Positions 50,284 to 59,330 of a DNA stretch of 64,000 nt are shown here, in pieces. Numbering within the stretch: the first letter of the stretch is position 1; the number at the start of each line of letters is the position of its first letter. The notes beneath the pieces are model-generated. The model did no database searches and had not been told where the DNA came from. It worked only from the letters and a program-made list of their open reading frames with translations. The translations under genes were made by a program, and so were the position numbers. The DNA lies in assembly GCA_021372785.1 (NCBI GenBank), contig JAJFTT010000023.1, forward strand, positions 1-64,000, given 5' to 3'. The stretch comes from Negativicutes bacterium (GTDB lineage Bacteria > Bacillota > JAAYKD01).

Positions 50284-52701
50284 ATGATGGATCAGAAATA
50301 CGATTTTAAAGTGATCGAACCACAGATGCAGAAATTCTGGCAGGAAGAAGCAATCTATACTTACGCCAAGGCAGATCGGCAGGCGCCGCTCTATTCCATC
50401 GATACGCCGCCGCCTACCGTGAGCGGCAGCCTGCATATCGGGCATATCTTTTCTTATACCCAGGCAGAGATGATTGCCCGCTTTCAGAGAATGCAGGGCA
50501 AACGGGTCTTTTACCCCTTTGGTTTTGACGACAATGGTCTGCCCACCGAACGGCTGGTGGAAAAAGAGGAGAACATTTATGCCAAGAATGTTTCCCGCAG
50601 CGAATTTATCAAAAAATGCACGGTCACCGCGCAGAAATACGAGGCTGAATTCAAACAGCTTTGGCAAAACATGGGTTTTTCCGTGGACTGGAGCCTGCAG
50701 TATACCACGATCAGTCCCCTGGTACAGCGCATTTCCCAGCGTTCTTTCCTGGATCTGGTGAGAAAAGAGAAAGCTTACCTGAAGGAATCACCGGTGCTCT
50801 GGTGTACGGAATGCCAGACTGCCATCGCACAGTCGGAGCTGGACAGTCAGGAAATCCCCTCCACGTTTAATTATCTGAATTTCATGGTGGACGGCGAAGC
50901 GCTGGTGGTCGCCACCACCCGACCGGAGCTGTTGGCTGCCTGCGTTTGCCTCTTTGTTCATCCCGAGGATGAACGCTATCAGAAGTACATTGGCAGGCAG
51001 GCTGTCGTTCCGCTCTATGATTATGCGATCCCGATTTATGCGGACGAAAAAGTCAGTCGAGACAAAGGTACCGGGGTGGTCATGTGCGCCACCTTTGGCG
51101 ATACGACCGACAGCGAATGGTATCTGCAGTATCAGCTGCCCTACCGGAAAGTGATTCTGGCGGACGGCCGGATTGCGCCGGACGTAGCCTATATCGCCGG
51201 TTTGAAAGTCAACCCGGCGCGCAAAGAAATCATCCGCCTGCTTATGGAAAAAGGGCTGCTGCTCAAATCGGAAGAGATTCTGCATACGGTTGCCACCCAT
51301 GAACGCTGCGGCAAGCCGATTGAGATTATCCCTTCCAAACAGTGGTATATTGAGGTGCTCAGCCAGAAAGAGCGCTTTCTCAAGGCTGCAGACGAAATCA
51401 ACTGGTATCCCGAATCGATGAAATACCGCTATACTTCCTGGGTAGAAAATCTGAAATGGGATTGGTGCATTTCGCGTCAGCGTTATTTTGGCGTGCCGTT
51501 CCCGGTTTGGTACTGCAAAGAGTGCGGTCAGCCGGTCTTTGCCGGCGAGGAGATGCTGCCGGTCAATCCGCTCGAGACGCCCTATCAGGGTCAATGTGCC
51601 TGCGGCTGCCGGGAATTTGTGCCGGAAACCGCGGTATTCGACACCTGGCATACCTCTTCCACCACGCCGATGATCAATGCCCACTTTGGCGAAGCGGACA
51701 GTATCGCGGATGAACTGCTGCCGATGTCGATGCGGACACAGGCGCACGAAATTATCCGGACCTGGGCTTTCTACACCATTGTCAAGAGCCTGTATCATCT
51801 CGATCAGCTGCCCTGGAAAGATATTATGATCAGCGGTTTTGTGTTGGCCAAGAAAGGGGAGAAAATCAGTAAATCCAAAGGCAATGCGACCATGTCGCCG
51901 CCGGTGCTGATCGAGACTTATTCAGCCGATATTCTGCGCTATTGGACCGCCAATTCCCGTCTCGGTATGGATACCTTCTTCTCGACGGATGAATTGACCA
52001 TTGCCCGCCGTTTTATCACCAAATTATGGAACGCAGCCAAATTTGCCATATCGCACCTCGGTGATATCGACCCCGGCTGCCAACCGGACTTGCTGCCGAT
52101 TGACCGCTGGATGGTGGAACGGACCAACCAGACCATCCGGAACGTCACCGATTTGCTGAATCAATACGAAATCGGCTCGGCCAGGCACGAGATCGATGAT
52201 CTCTTTTGGAAAGATTTTTGTGATTATTATCTGGAGATCGTCAAAGAACGGCTTTACCAGCCGGAAGTACATGGCGAAGAGCAGCGCAAATCGGCTCAAT
52301 ACGCGCTTTACTATGCGCTGCTCAATTTGCTGAAGCTTTATGCGCCTTATGTGCCGCATATTACAGAGTATATCTATCAGGAATTCTTCCGGCAGCATGA
52401 AAAAACGCTTTCTCTGCACAATACGCTCTGGCTGAAGCCGGAGCAGATCGATCAGAAAGTAATCACTTTCGGTGAAATGGTCAAGGATGAGGTTGCTCTG
52501 GTACGCAAAGGCAAATCGGAGAATCATCTGTCCTTGAAGACCGAAGTGGAATTGGTGCGGATCGAAACCACGCCTGAATTCTTTGACTGGTACGAACAGA
52601 CCCTGAAGGATCTGCAGGCCTGCTGTAACGCCAAGGAGGTAAAGCTGATTGTGGTGGATCACCTGCAGGCGAAGACCCCGGCGGAGAATCCGCAGCAATA
52701 G
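50284..52701 (+). CDS. valS: Valyl-tRNA synthetase, archaeal-type short form
   Basis: The 805-residue class I synthetase has the HIGH motif in PTVSGSLHIGHIFSYTQ near residue 37 and KISKSKGN near 525. An editing domain lies at about 160-350, including the substrate-binding ATTRPELLAACVC, and the TWHTSSTTP block is the valine-specific pocket region. It lacks the long C-terminal coiled coil of the usual bacterial enzyme and resembles the archaeal-like ValRS found in some Bacillota, Rickettsia and Archaea. ATG 50284 follows GAGGAGG. A T-box leader with a valine codon controls it. Confidence 0.92.
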   Translation: MMDQKYDFKVIEPQMQKFWQEEAIYTYAKADRQAPLYSIDTPPPTVSGSLHIGHIFSYTQAEMIARFQRMQGKRVFYPFGFDDNGLPTERLVEKEENIYAKNVSRSEFIKKCTVTAQKYEAEFKQLWQNMGFSVDWSLQYTTISPLVQRISQRSFLDLVRKEKAYLKESPVLWCTECQTAIAQSELDSQEIPSTFNYLNFMVDGEALVVATTRPELLAACVCLFVHPEDERYQKYIGRQAVVPLYDYAIPIYADEKVSRDKGTGVVMCATFGDTTDSEWYLQYQLPYRKVILADGRIAPDVAYIAGLKVNPARKEIIRLLMEKGLLLKSEEILHTVATHERCGKPIEIIPSKQWYIEVLSQKERFLKAADEINWYPESMKYRYTSWVENLKWDWCISRQRYFGVPFPVWYCKECGQPVFAGEEMLPVNPLETPYQGQCACGCREFVPETAVFDTWHTSSTTPMINAHFGEADSIADELLPMSMRTQAHEIIRTWAFYTIVKSLYHLDQLPWKDIMISGFVLAKKGEKISKSKGNATMSPPVLIETYSADILRYWTANSRLGMDTFFSTDELTIARRFITKLWNAAKFAISHLGDIDPGCQPDLLPIDRWMVERTNQTIRNVTDLLNQYEIGSARHEIDDLFWKDFCDYYLEIVKERLYQPEVHGEEQRKSAQYALYYALLNLLKLYAPYVPHITEYIYQEFFRQHEKTLSLHNTLWLKPEQIDQKVITFGEMVKDEVALVRKGKSENHLSLKTEVELVRIETTPEFFDWYEQTLKDLQACCNAKEVKLIVVDHLQAKTPAENPQQ

Positions 52702-53209
52702 ACCGGCGCTGCGGCGCGCGCTCAGAACCTCTCAAGGAATATTATAGCAAAATAGCCTCAAAATGCAGAAATTCCTGTGTTTTAAGGCTGTTTTGCGCTT
52801 TGATCGTCAATTCTTGCCGGGTGTGCAGCGGCTGTGTCTGACGTGGGGGTTTCTTGCCGGGTGTGCGGCGGCATGCAAGTCGGATCAAGCGGCCGCATAG
52901 CCGGTGATGCGGCGCCCAGGAGCAAGGTTCGTGCTGCTGCTGCCCGCGCAGCCGCAAAACATTGCTTCGATTGGGCAGAATCGGAATTATATGCATATGA
53001 AGACTTAAATATACCTGAACACCTAAAAAAAATCGAAATGGTATTCTTTTATCTCGATTTACATCGTGGTATGCTGCCCGTTATTGAGGAGGATTCAGCG
53101 AAGGAAAGCACGAATTTCATGTCAGTTAGTGAATCTTTTCACCGGGTGAAGCGATTGCCGTCTGTCCTTTTGCAAAATCGCTTTTCCCGCTAGTAGGAGG
53201 AGGGAGTCT
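52702..53209. other. 508-bp gap upstream of the redox operon
   Basis: A 119-codon frame (ATG 52834 to 53193) is open on the plus strand, but no family or clear ribosome-binding site supports it, and its first part lies in a GC-rich stretch with a direct repeat. Its later part (HCFDWAESELYAYEDLNIPE) looks more protein-like. The AT-rich segment 52980-53130 may hold the promoter of the five-gene operon. AGGAGGAGGG at 53193-53202 is the ribosome-binding site of the next gene. Confidence 0.35.
52811..52871. repeat. Direct repeat, 20 of 21 bases, 40 apart
   Basis: TTCTTGCCGGGTGTGC is present at 52811 and 52851, and the match extends to 20 of 21 bases. A single tandem duplication of 40 bases with divergence in the spacer would explain it. 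Confidence 0.8.
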
Positions 53210-53530
53210 ATGCGTCTTGAGGAACATCCGATACTGAATTTCTGCCGCGGCCCGGAAGTGACCATTACGTTCAACGGTCAGTCGCTGTTGGCGTATGAAG
53301 GAGAAACGGTTGCCGCCGCTCTGCATGCGGCAGGCGTCTATCATCTGAGCGACAGTCACAATCTGCACCGCCCGCGCGGCTTATTCTGTGCAATCGGGCA
53401 ATGCTCGTCCTGCATGATGGTGGTTGACGGCAGACCCAATGTGAAGATCTGTATAACCAAGGTGCGTGACGGTATGACGGTGGCGAATCAGAAAGGGAAA
53501 GGAGACCTGGGATGGTACGAAAAGAAATAG
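53210..53530 (+). CDS. [2Fe-2S] subunit of amino-acid dehydrogenase complex (HcnA-like)
   Basis: The 106-residue ferredoxin-like protein has the Fer2_4 pattern, with cysteines in LFCAIGQCSSCMMVV and a fourth in PNVKICITKV, and a preceding beta-grasp core (VTITFNGQSLLAYEGETVAA). It corresponds to the N-terminal part of sarcosine oxidase alpha or the HcnA subunit of HcnABC-like amino-acid dehydrogenases. AGGAGGAGGG lies upstream. It begins a five-gene operon whose members overlap or nearly touch, so the products act as one electron-transfer complex. Confidence 0.85.
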   Translation: MRLEEHPILNFCRGPEVTITFNGQSLLAYEGETVAAALHAAGVYHLSDSHNLHRPRGLFCAIGQCSSCMMVVDGRPNVKICITKVRDGMTVANQKGKGDLGWYEKK

Positions 53531-54591
53531 TCATCGTAGGCGGTGGGCCGGCCGGTCTCTGTGCCGCGCTGCAGGCAGGCCGCCTGGGTGCCCAAGTGAC
53601 TCTGCTCGAAGGAGACGATTTGTTGGGCGGCCAATTGGTCAAGCAGACCCATATGTTTTTCGGCTCACAAAAACAACATGCCGGAATCCGCGGCATTGAT
53701 ATCGCGGCGATGTTGCAGGAAGAGCTGCGCCGGCTGCCCAATGTAGAAATCAAAACCAATGCCATGGTCCTGGGGCGTTATGAAGACGGTTCGGTTACCA
53801 TAGACGACAGGGATCAATTTAAAGTGATCCATCCCCAAAAAATGGTCATCGCTACCGGAGCCAGCGAAAAAATGCTTGCTTTTCCCAACAATGATCTGCC
53901 CGGTGTTTATGGCGCCGGAGCGCTGCAGACCCTGATGAATGTATATGGCGTCAAACCCGCGCGGCGGGTGCTGATGGTCGGAGCCGGTAATATCGGCTTA
54001 ATTGTCAGCTATCAGTTACTGCAGGCCGGTGTGGAAGTCGCCGCTGTTTTGGATGCCAGCCCGCGTATCGGCGGCTATCTGGTGCACGCCGCAAAAATTC
54101 GGCGTACCGGTGTTCCTATTCTTGTGCGTCACTCCGTCCGGACAGCGTTGGGGAAAGAAAGCGTAACCGGTGCGGTGATTCAACAATTGGACGAGAAATG
54201 GCAGCCGATTGCCGGTACGGAACAAACCATTGACTGTGACGCCATTTGTTTGGCGGTTGGCCTGACTCCGTTTGCCGATCTGCTCTGGCAGTGCGGCTGC
54301 GAGATGAAATTCATCCCGGAGTTGGGCGGTCATACGGCGGTGCGCGGCAGGGATCTGCAGACCAGTGTGGAAGGCATCTATCTGGCCGGCGATGTGGCCG
54401 GTATCGAGGAGGCTTCTTCTGCTATGGTGGAAGGTTCTTTGGCCGGCCTGAACGCTGCCATCTCTCTGGGCTACGGCGATGAAACGGCGGAAAAACTGAG
54501 ATATGAATTTGAAGTTCAACTCAATGATTTGCGTTCCGGTCCCGTGGCTGAAAAAATCCGCTCCGGCTTGAGCAAAGTATCGGCGAACTAG
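53512..54591 (+). CDS. FAD/NAD(P)-dependent oxidoreductase subunit (HcnB-like)
   Basis: The 359-residue flavoprotein has two dinucleotide folds: FAD-binding EIVIVGGGPAGLCAA at the start and a second GAGNIGL near 162. The C-terminal FAD motif is GIYLAGDVAGIEEAS near 292. It overlaps the [2Fe-2S] gene by 19 bases. In HcnB and sarcosine-oxidase-alpha-like enzymes this subunit passes electrons between flavins and iron-sulfur subunits. Confidence 0.88.
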   Translation: MVRKEIVIVGGGPAGLCAALQAGRLGAQVTLLEGDDLLGGQLVKQTHMFFGSQKQHAGIRGIDIAAMLQEELRRLPNVEIKTNAMVLGRYEDGSVTIDDRDQFKVIHPQKMVIATGASEKMLAFPNNDLPGVYGAGALQTLMNVYGVKPARRVLMVGAGNIGLIVSYQLLQAGVEVAAVLDASPRIGGYLVHAAKIRRTGVPILVRHSVRTALGKESVTGAVIQQLDEKWQPIAGTEQTIDCDAICLAVGLTPFADLLWQCGCEMKFIPELGGHTAVRGRDLQTSVEGIYLAGDVAGIEEASSAMVEGSLAGLNAAISLGYGDETAEKLRYEFEVQLNDLRSGPVAEKIRSGLSKVSAN

Positions 54592-54606
54592 AAAGGAGGC
54601 AGACAA

Positions 54607-55104
54607 ATGTTACAAGAGAACGGGATCCCGACCGCAGAGGATTTAGCGAAGGTTATGCCGCCGGCGGAACGTTTGGCGAAAGGTCCCTGCGCGATATTGG
54701 AATGTTTCCAAAAAATCCCCTGCAATCCTTGTGCGACCAGCTGCCCCCTTGGCGCGATCGAACGTGGCAATGATATCAACGAATTACCGGTCATTCATTG
54801 GGAAAAATGCAGCGGCTGCGCTGTCTGTGTGGCAAATTGCCCGGGATTGGCTATTTTTGTGATTGACCTCAGCCAGCCGGACCGGGCTGTGGTTAAATTG
54901 CCTTACGAATTTCTGCCTTTGCCGGCGGTGGATGAAGTAGTCACAGCGCTCGGACGCGACGGTGCAGCGCTCGGAGAAGCGAAGGTATTGCGTGTGCAGG
55001 ACAGCAAAGCGCAGGACCGCACCCGTTTGGTCTGGCTGGAGGTTGAAAAACAACTGGCCATGCAAGTGCGCAATTTTCGCCGGAAGGAGGCGGTCAAATC
55101 ATGA
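54607..55104 (+). CDS. 4Fe-4S ferredoxin subunit
   Basis: The 165-residue protein has two cluster motifs. The first is CNPCATSCP near residue 39 (preceded by C in PCAILEC) and the second is CSGCAVCVANCPGLA near 68. The rest, about 60 residues after the clusters, has a beta-rich domain. It is placed between the HcnB-like and BFD-like genes and overlaps the latter by four bases. Its presence, absent from aerobic HcnABC, suggests that electrons are handed to a low-potential carrier, in keeping with an anaerobe. Confidence 0.85.
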   Translation: MLQENGIPTAEDLAKVMPPAERLAKGPCAILECFQKIPCNPCATSCPLGAIERGNDINELPVIHWEKCSGCAVCVANCPGLAIFVIDLSQPDRAVVKLPYEFLPLPAVDEVVTALGRDGAALGEAKVLRVQDSKAQDRTRLVWLEVEKQLAMQVRNFRRKEAVKS

Positions 55105-55409
55105 AAAATGTTCAACCCGATGATACCATTATCTGCCGCTGCGAAGATATTAGCCGTGCGGAAATCGATGCCTGGATCGAAAAAGGCATTACAACCATCG
55201 ACGAGATCAAGCGTTTAAGCCGGGCAACCATGGGTCCCTGCCAGGGCAGAACCTGCCGTCAGCTGATCATGCAGGAGATCGCTGCCAAAACCGGTCAACC
55301 GGTCAGTGAAATGAAAATGCCTACATTCCGTCAGCCATTAAGGGGAATCACGCTTGGTGCCATAGCGGATATGCAGCTTGACGAGGAGGGACAGCCCCGT
55401 GAAGAATAA
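55101..55409 (+). CDS. BFD-like [2Fe-2S] protein
   Basis: The 102-residue protein is a BFD-like domain. The four cysteines are in IICRCEDISRAEID near residue 12 and MGPCQGRTCRQL near 47, the pattern seen in the C-terminal part of HcnA and SoxA. It overlaps the ferredoxin gene by four bases and the next FAD gene by 11. In larger homologues this domain is fused to the HcnB part. Here the complex is split into small subunits. Confidence 0.85.
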   Translation: MKNVQPDDTIICRCEDISRAEIDAWIEKGITTIDEIKRLSRATMGPCQGRTCRQLIMQEIAAKTGQPVSEMKMPTFRQPLRGITLGAIADMQLDEEGQPREE

Positions 55410-56553
55410 AGCGGAAGTGGTCATTATCGGCGGCGGAGTCAACGGCTGCGCCATTGCTTATCATCTGGCCAAAAATGGCTGTAAAGATGTTGTCGTCCTG
55501 GAAAGAAGTTATCTGGCTTCCGGCTCGACCGGCCGCTGCGGCGCCGGTGTGCGTCAGCAATGGGGTACCGAGATGAACTGCCGTCTATCCACCGGTTCCT
55601 GCCGCGATCTGGAAAATATGAATGAAGAACTGGAATATGACGGAGATATCGAATTTCATCAGGGCGGCTATCTGCTGGTTGCTTACACGGAGCATCAGGT
55701 AGAGCAGTTCCGGCAAAATGTCAAGCTGCAAAACAGTCTGGGTATCGCCTCTCAGTTTCTTACTCCCCGGGAAGCCAAACAGATTGTACCCCATCTGAAC
55801 ATTGAACCGCTGATGGCGGCGACCTTCTATCAAAAAGACGGTCATTGCAATCCTTTTCATGTCACGCAGGCCTTCGCGGATGCCGCCCGCCGTTTGGGTG
55901 TGGAAATCAATACTTTTACCACCGTAACCGGCATAAAAACGGAAAACGGAGCGGTCAAAGGTGTTACTACCGATCAGGGTGAAATTTCTACCAATATCGT
56001 GGTGGACGCCGCCGGCGGTTATGCCGACGAGATTGCGGAAATGGCCGGAGTGAAGATCCCCAGCTATTCCGAACGGCATCAAATTTTGGTTACGGAGCCG
56101 GTGGAAGCTTTCCAGAGCTGTATGGTGATGAGTTTCCATCATAACACTTATTGCCAGCAGTCTCCGCAGGGGTCTTTCATCATGGGTTTGGGTGATTTTA
56201 ACGAGCCGCACAGTCACGATATCATGAGCAGCTGGGAATTTTTGAAAAACATGTCCGATAAGATCACCGCCATGCTGCCGCCGCTGCGCTACCTGCGGGT
56301 GGTGCGGCAATGGGCCGGACTCTATCATCTGACTCCCGATCGTACGCCGATCTTAGGCAGCACCAGTCAATTAAAGGGTTTTGAAATGGCGCTCGGGTTT
56401 TCCGGCCACGGCTTTATGATCGCCCCGATGACCGGCCGTCTGATGGCGGCTCATATTCTGGGACTTGACCATCCGGACCTGGATATTTTAAATACGCTGA
56501 ATATTGATCGTTTTGCCAAAGGGAATTTATTCGTGGAACCTTCTGTGGTATAA
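55399..56553 (+). CDS. FAD-dependent amino-acid dehydrogenase catalytic subunit (HcnC / DAO family)
   Basis: The 384-residue flavoprotein starts at GTG 55399 (GAGGAGGGA upstream), overlapping the previous gene. It has the FAD motif EVVIIGGGVNGCAIAYHL, ASGSTGRCGAGVRQQWG (the active-site region of sarcosine/proline oxidases) and a C-terminal RQWAGLYHLTPDRTPILG. This is the D-amino-acid oxidase fold. Plausible substrates are glycine derivatives, proline or hydroxyproline isomers. The substrate is not readable from sequence. A nearby Xaa-Pro peptidase makes an imino acid attractive. Confidence 0.88.
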   Translation: MKNKAEVVIIGGGVNGCAIAYHLAKNGCKDVVVLERSYLASGSTGRCGAGVRQQWGTEMNCRLSTGSCRDLENMNEELEYDGDIEFHQGGYLLVAYTEHQVEQFRQNVKLQNSLGIASQFLTPREAKQIVPHLNIEPLMAATFYQKDGHCNPFHVTQAFADAARRLGVEINTFTTVTGIKTENGAVKGVTTDQGEISTNIVVDAAGGYADEIAEMAGVKIPSYSERHQILVTEPVEAFQSCMVMSFHHNTYCQQSPQGSFIMGLGDFNEPHSHDIMSSWEFLKNMSDKITAMLPPLRYLRVVRQWAGLYHLTPDRTPILGSTSQLKGFEMALGFSGHGFMIAPMTGRLMAAHILGLDHPDLDILNTLNIDRFAKGNLFVEPSVV

Positions 56554-56560
56554 AACAAAA

Positions 56561-56598
56561 AAATAGCAGTTTCACCGTTTGGAGTGAGACTGCTATTT
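56561..56598. terminator. Bidirectional terminator
   Basis: AAATAGCAGT (56561-56570) pairs with ACTGCTATTT (56589-56598), with TCAC/GTGA inside. It ends the redox operon on the plus strand and the gene at 56633 on the minus strand. Confidence 0.85.
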
Positions 56599-56632
56599 TG
56601 ATTTGCGGCTGCCGAACCGGCAATTCCGATCC

Positions 56633-57286
56633 TTAAGCTGCCGCATGTTTGTTCAGGAATTTTTTCGCTTTGGCGGCGACTTTTTTGCGGCTGTTTTCCT
56701 GATTGGCTTGGACAAACAGCAGAATTTCCTTTTGCATGGCAGAGTTTTGATAAATGGTCTCAAAACAATCCAGGATTTGTTCTTTGGCCAGATTGGTACA
56801 TTCCGGCGAAGGCTCTCCCTTGAAGAGAAAGAGATGTTCGTCGACCTGCAGCAGTTTTGTGACCAGCTTTTTTTCGTACTCGGGGTAGCCGGCCAAAATC
56901 CGCGGAATCCCCGCAACCGCGCTGATATAGGTCACGACTGCGGAGGAGTCCAGCAAAGAGCAATAGCGGGCGCTGACGGCCGGCCATTTATGTTCCTGAT
57001 CAATCCGAATCAGACCGGGCAAACTTTGAATGAATCCCCATTTAATAAAGGAATTCTCACTGTAAAGCAATTTCGCCATGCGGTCAAAATAAGGATAGAG
57101 CAAAAGCGGATCGCTGCCGCTGAGGGAGCGGATGACTTTTTCGCAAACGAATTTCAGACTCGTTTTGTCCGTATCAATCAGATCGAATAGTAATGGAAGC
57201 AAGGCGGGATCTTCTTTGACTTGAGCAACATAATAGTTGATTTCTTTCTTTCGCTTTAATTCGCTGATGTATGCTTCTTTGTCCAT
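56633..57286 (-). CDS. HEAT-repeat-like protein, unknown function
   Basis: The 217-residue all-helical protein shows repeating pairs of amphipathic helices (DPALLPLLFDLIDTDKTSLK, NSFIKWGFIQSLPGLIRID) of the type found in HEAT or armadillo-like scaffolds. It is soluble, with a basic C-terminus (KKVAAKAKKFLNKHAAA). AGGAGGG precedes ATG 57286. No enzyme motif is present. Such proteins usually bind other proteins or nucleic acid. Confidence 0.65.
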   Translation of the reverse strand: MDKEAYISELKRKKEINYYVAQVKEDPALLPLLFDLIDTDKTSLKFVCEKVIRSLSGSDPLLLYPYFDRMAKLLYSENSFIKWGFIQSLPGLIRIDQEHKWPAVSARYCSLLDSSAVVTYISAVAGIPRILAGYPEYEKKLVTKLLQVDEHLFLFKGEPSPECTNLAKEQILDCFETIYQNSAMQKEILLFVQANQENSRKKVAAKAKKFLNKHAAA

Positions 57287-57487
57287 GCTGCAGCCCTCCT
57301 ACTTTTAATTGATAAACCAATTATAGCATAGATTCCTTTCGGTAAACAGCGAATTGACAAATTTTCCTGCGCGATCAGTCGGAATAAGACTTATCAGGCA
57401 GGCCGAATTGTGCTAGAATAGCAATGTTAAGGTTTTGCGCGGCGAAATGCCGGAGCAAAATCAAATGAGCAAAGGAGTGATTTTTCG

Positions 57488-58585
57488 ATGAGAAAGCAAT
57501 ATGTGGACAAACTGGTCGGGATGCTGAAAACAAGCGGCCTGGATGCCGTTCTGATTTGCCCTTCGGAAGAGCTGAAATTTCTGACCGGTTTTACACCCAT
57601 GATGTGCGAACGGTTCCAGGCAATGTTTCTCAAAAAAGACGGCACGCTGTTTTATCTTTGCAATCTGCTTTATGGAGATCAGATGCGTAAAATGCTGAAC
57701 AATGAGATACCGGTCTACACCTGGTTTGACGGCGACGGTATGACGGCCGCTATCAAACCGATCCTGGCAGAGCAAGGCCTGCTTGGCTGCAGCGTTGGCG
57801 TGAACTCTTCGGCACAGGCTTTTAATATCCTGGAGATTGCCGATCATATGGAGATCACCTTTAAAAACGCCAAACCGCTCCTGGAAGAATTGCGCATCCG
57901 GAAAACAGCGGCCGAGCAGCAGAGTTTGCGCCGCGCTGCGGCGATTGCCGATGCCGCCTATGAACCGGTGACTCATTTTATCAAACCCGGTCAAAAAGAA
58001 GCGGAGATCCGCGACTTCTTGTTCCGCGCAATGCAAAAAAACGGCGGGACAAAGCCGTGGGCGATTGTGGCTTCCGGACCCAATTCCAGCTTTCCGCATT
58101 ACAGTGAATTTGAGCGGACCATCGAAAAAGGCGATGCGATCGTGCTGGATTATGGCTGCGAATTTCAGGAGATGCAGTCTGACATGTCGCGGACGGTTTT
58201 TGTTGGCAGCGTCAGTGAGGAACAGCGTACTATTTACGATTTAGTCGACCGGGCGCAACTGGCAGCCCAAACCGCCGCGGTGGAAGGCGCCTGGATCCCG
58301 GATGTGGATCAGGCAGCCAGAACCGTGCTCGATGAACAGGGCTACGCCAAGACGCTGATCAATCGGGTCGGTCATGGGATTGGTTACATGATGCATGAAG
58401 CACCCGATCTTAAACAGTGCAACCCGCGCCGTCTGGAACGCGGCATGGCCTTCTCAATAGAACCGGGTGCTTATTTTCCCAATCGCTACGGCATACGGAT
58501 TGAAAACATCGTGCTGATCAATGACAAAGGGGAGACGGAAATTTTGAATCAGGCCCGCCGTGATTTGATTGTCACAGAAGGCTAG
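57488..58585 (+). CDS. Xaa-Pro dipeptidase / aminopeptidase (M24)
   Basis: The 365-residue protein has the creatinase-like N-terminal domain (residues 1-125) and the pita-bread metallopeptidase domain. The five metal ligands are seen in IVLDYGCEFQEMQSDMSRTV (two Asp), VGHGIGYMMHEAP (His), FSIEPGAYF (Glu) and RIENIVLI (Glu). It cleaves peptides before proline in the cytoplasm. AAAGGAG lies upstream of ATG 57488. A TAGAAT -10 preceded by TGTGC at about 57407-57418 suggests its own promoter. Confidence 0.92.
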   Translation: MRKQYVDKLVGMLKTSGLDAVLICPSEELKFLTGFTPMMCERFQAMFLKKDGTLFYLCNLLYGDQMRKMLNNEIPVYTWFDGDGMTAAIKPILAEQGLLGCSVGVNSSAQAFNILEIADHMEITFKNAKPLLEELRIRKTAAEQQSLRRAAAIADAAYEPVTHFIKPGQKEAEIRDFLFRAMQKNGGTKPWAIVASGPNSSFPHYSEFERTIEKGDAIVLDYGCEFQEMQSDMSRTVFVGSVSEEQRTIYDLVDRAQLAAQTAAVEGAWIPDVDQAARTVLDEQGYAKTLINRVGHGIGYMMHEAPDLKQCNPRRLERGMAFSIEPGAYFPNRYGIRIENIVLINDKGETEILNQARRDLIVTEG

Positions 58586-58678
58586 CCGCAAGATCGCCGG
58601 GGGTTTTCGTTTGCTGCAAAAGAGAGAATGGATGTTCCTGACAGGAGAGAAGAAGATAAACCGGACGGAGGCAAGACC

Positions 58679-59230
58679 ATGGACATGGAGCGGGAAGCCA
58701 GGCAAAAATTGACACAGTTGCAGCTTTGCTTTGCGGATAAACCGATTCTGATCGGCGGCAGTGCCATGCAATATTATGGACTGCGCCAGAAAGGCAAGGA
58801 TACCGATCTGGTGATTACGGACCGGGATTATCAAAGCCTGGCAGCGCGTTTTCCCGATCAGCGCAAGGATCTCTGGGGTGATTTGGGTTTTGTGATCGGT
58901 GAATTTGAAATCTGGCGCAGTATCGCTCTGTTCGATTACGATTTTTACCGGCAAGGCGCGGTCGAATGGACGGATTTTTATTTGCTTTCTTTGGAGAAAC
59001 TGCTCTTCACCCGCGTGATGGCGATGCATGTGGCGAAATATGCCAATGACCTGCAGCTGATCCTGCAGTATTATTATCACAATCTGCAAAATAGAGATTA
59101 TCAGAGAGCAGCGGTTCCCAATTACGATTTGTATGAAAAGATCCCGAGAGGGGAGGTTCTCGGCGGACGATATGAAGAAGCGAGAGCCAACCTGCAGCAG
59201 AAAACTGACCTGCCGAAAGTGCAATCATAA
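58679..59230 (+). CDS. Nucleotidyltransferase-fold protein
   Basis: ATG 58679 (GGAGG upstream) gives 183 residues. The motif ILIGGSAMQYYGLRQKGKDTDLVI near residue 20-43 is the core of the minimal nucleotidyltransferase fold, with GGSA and D-x-D. The later WGDLGFVIGEFEIWRSIALF gives the usual third acidic residue. There is no obvious partner with HEPN or AbiEi-like features beside it, so a toxin-antitoxin role is not supported. It follows the peptidase gene by 93 bases. Confidence 0.7.
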   Translation: MDMEREARQKLTQLQLCFADKPILIGGSAMQYYGLRQKGKDTDLVITDRDYQSLAARFPDQRKDLWGDLGFVIGEFEIWRSIALFDYDFYRQGAVEWTDFYLLSLEKLLFTRVMAMHVAKYANDLQLILQYYYHNLQNRDYQRAAVPNYDLYEKIPRGEVLGGRYEEARANLQQKTDLPKVQS

Positions 59231-59330
59231 AAATAAGCAGTACGGCTCCGGGAATAATCGGAGCGCAAACAAGGCTGTCCCGGTTTCATCCGAGGCGGCC
59301 TTTTGATATCCGGCAGGAATTCCTGCCGAT

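Noticed and set aside
52834-53193. 119-codon frame before the redox operon
   Set aside because: There is no family match or good ribosome-binding site, and the first part spans a direct repeat. Not listed as a gene.
58679-59230. Abortive-infection or MNT/HEPN toxin-antitoxin system
   Set aside because: Only the nucleotidyltransferase-fold protein is present; no partner gene with toxin or HEPN features is adjacent.
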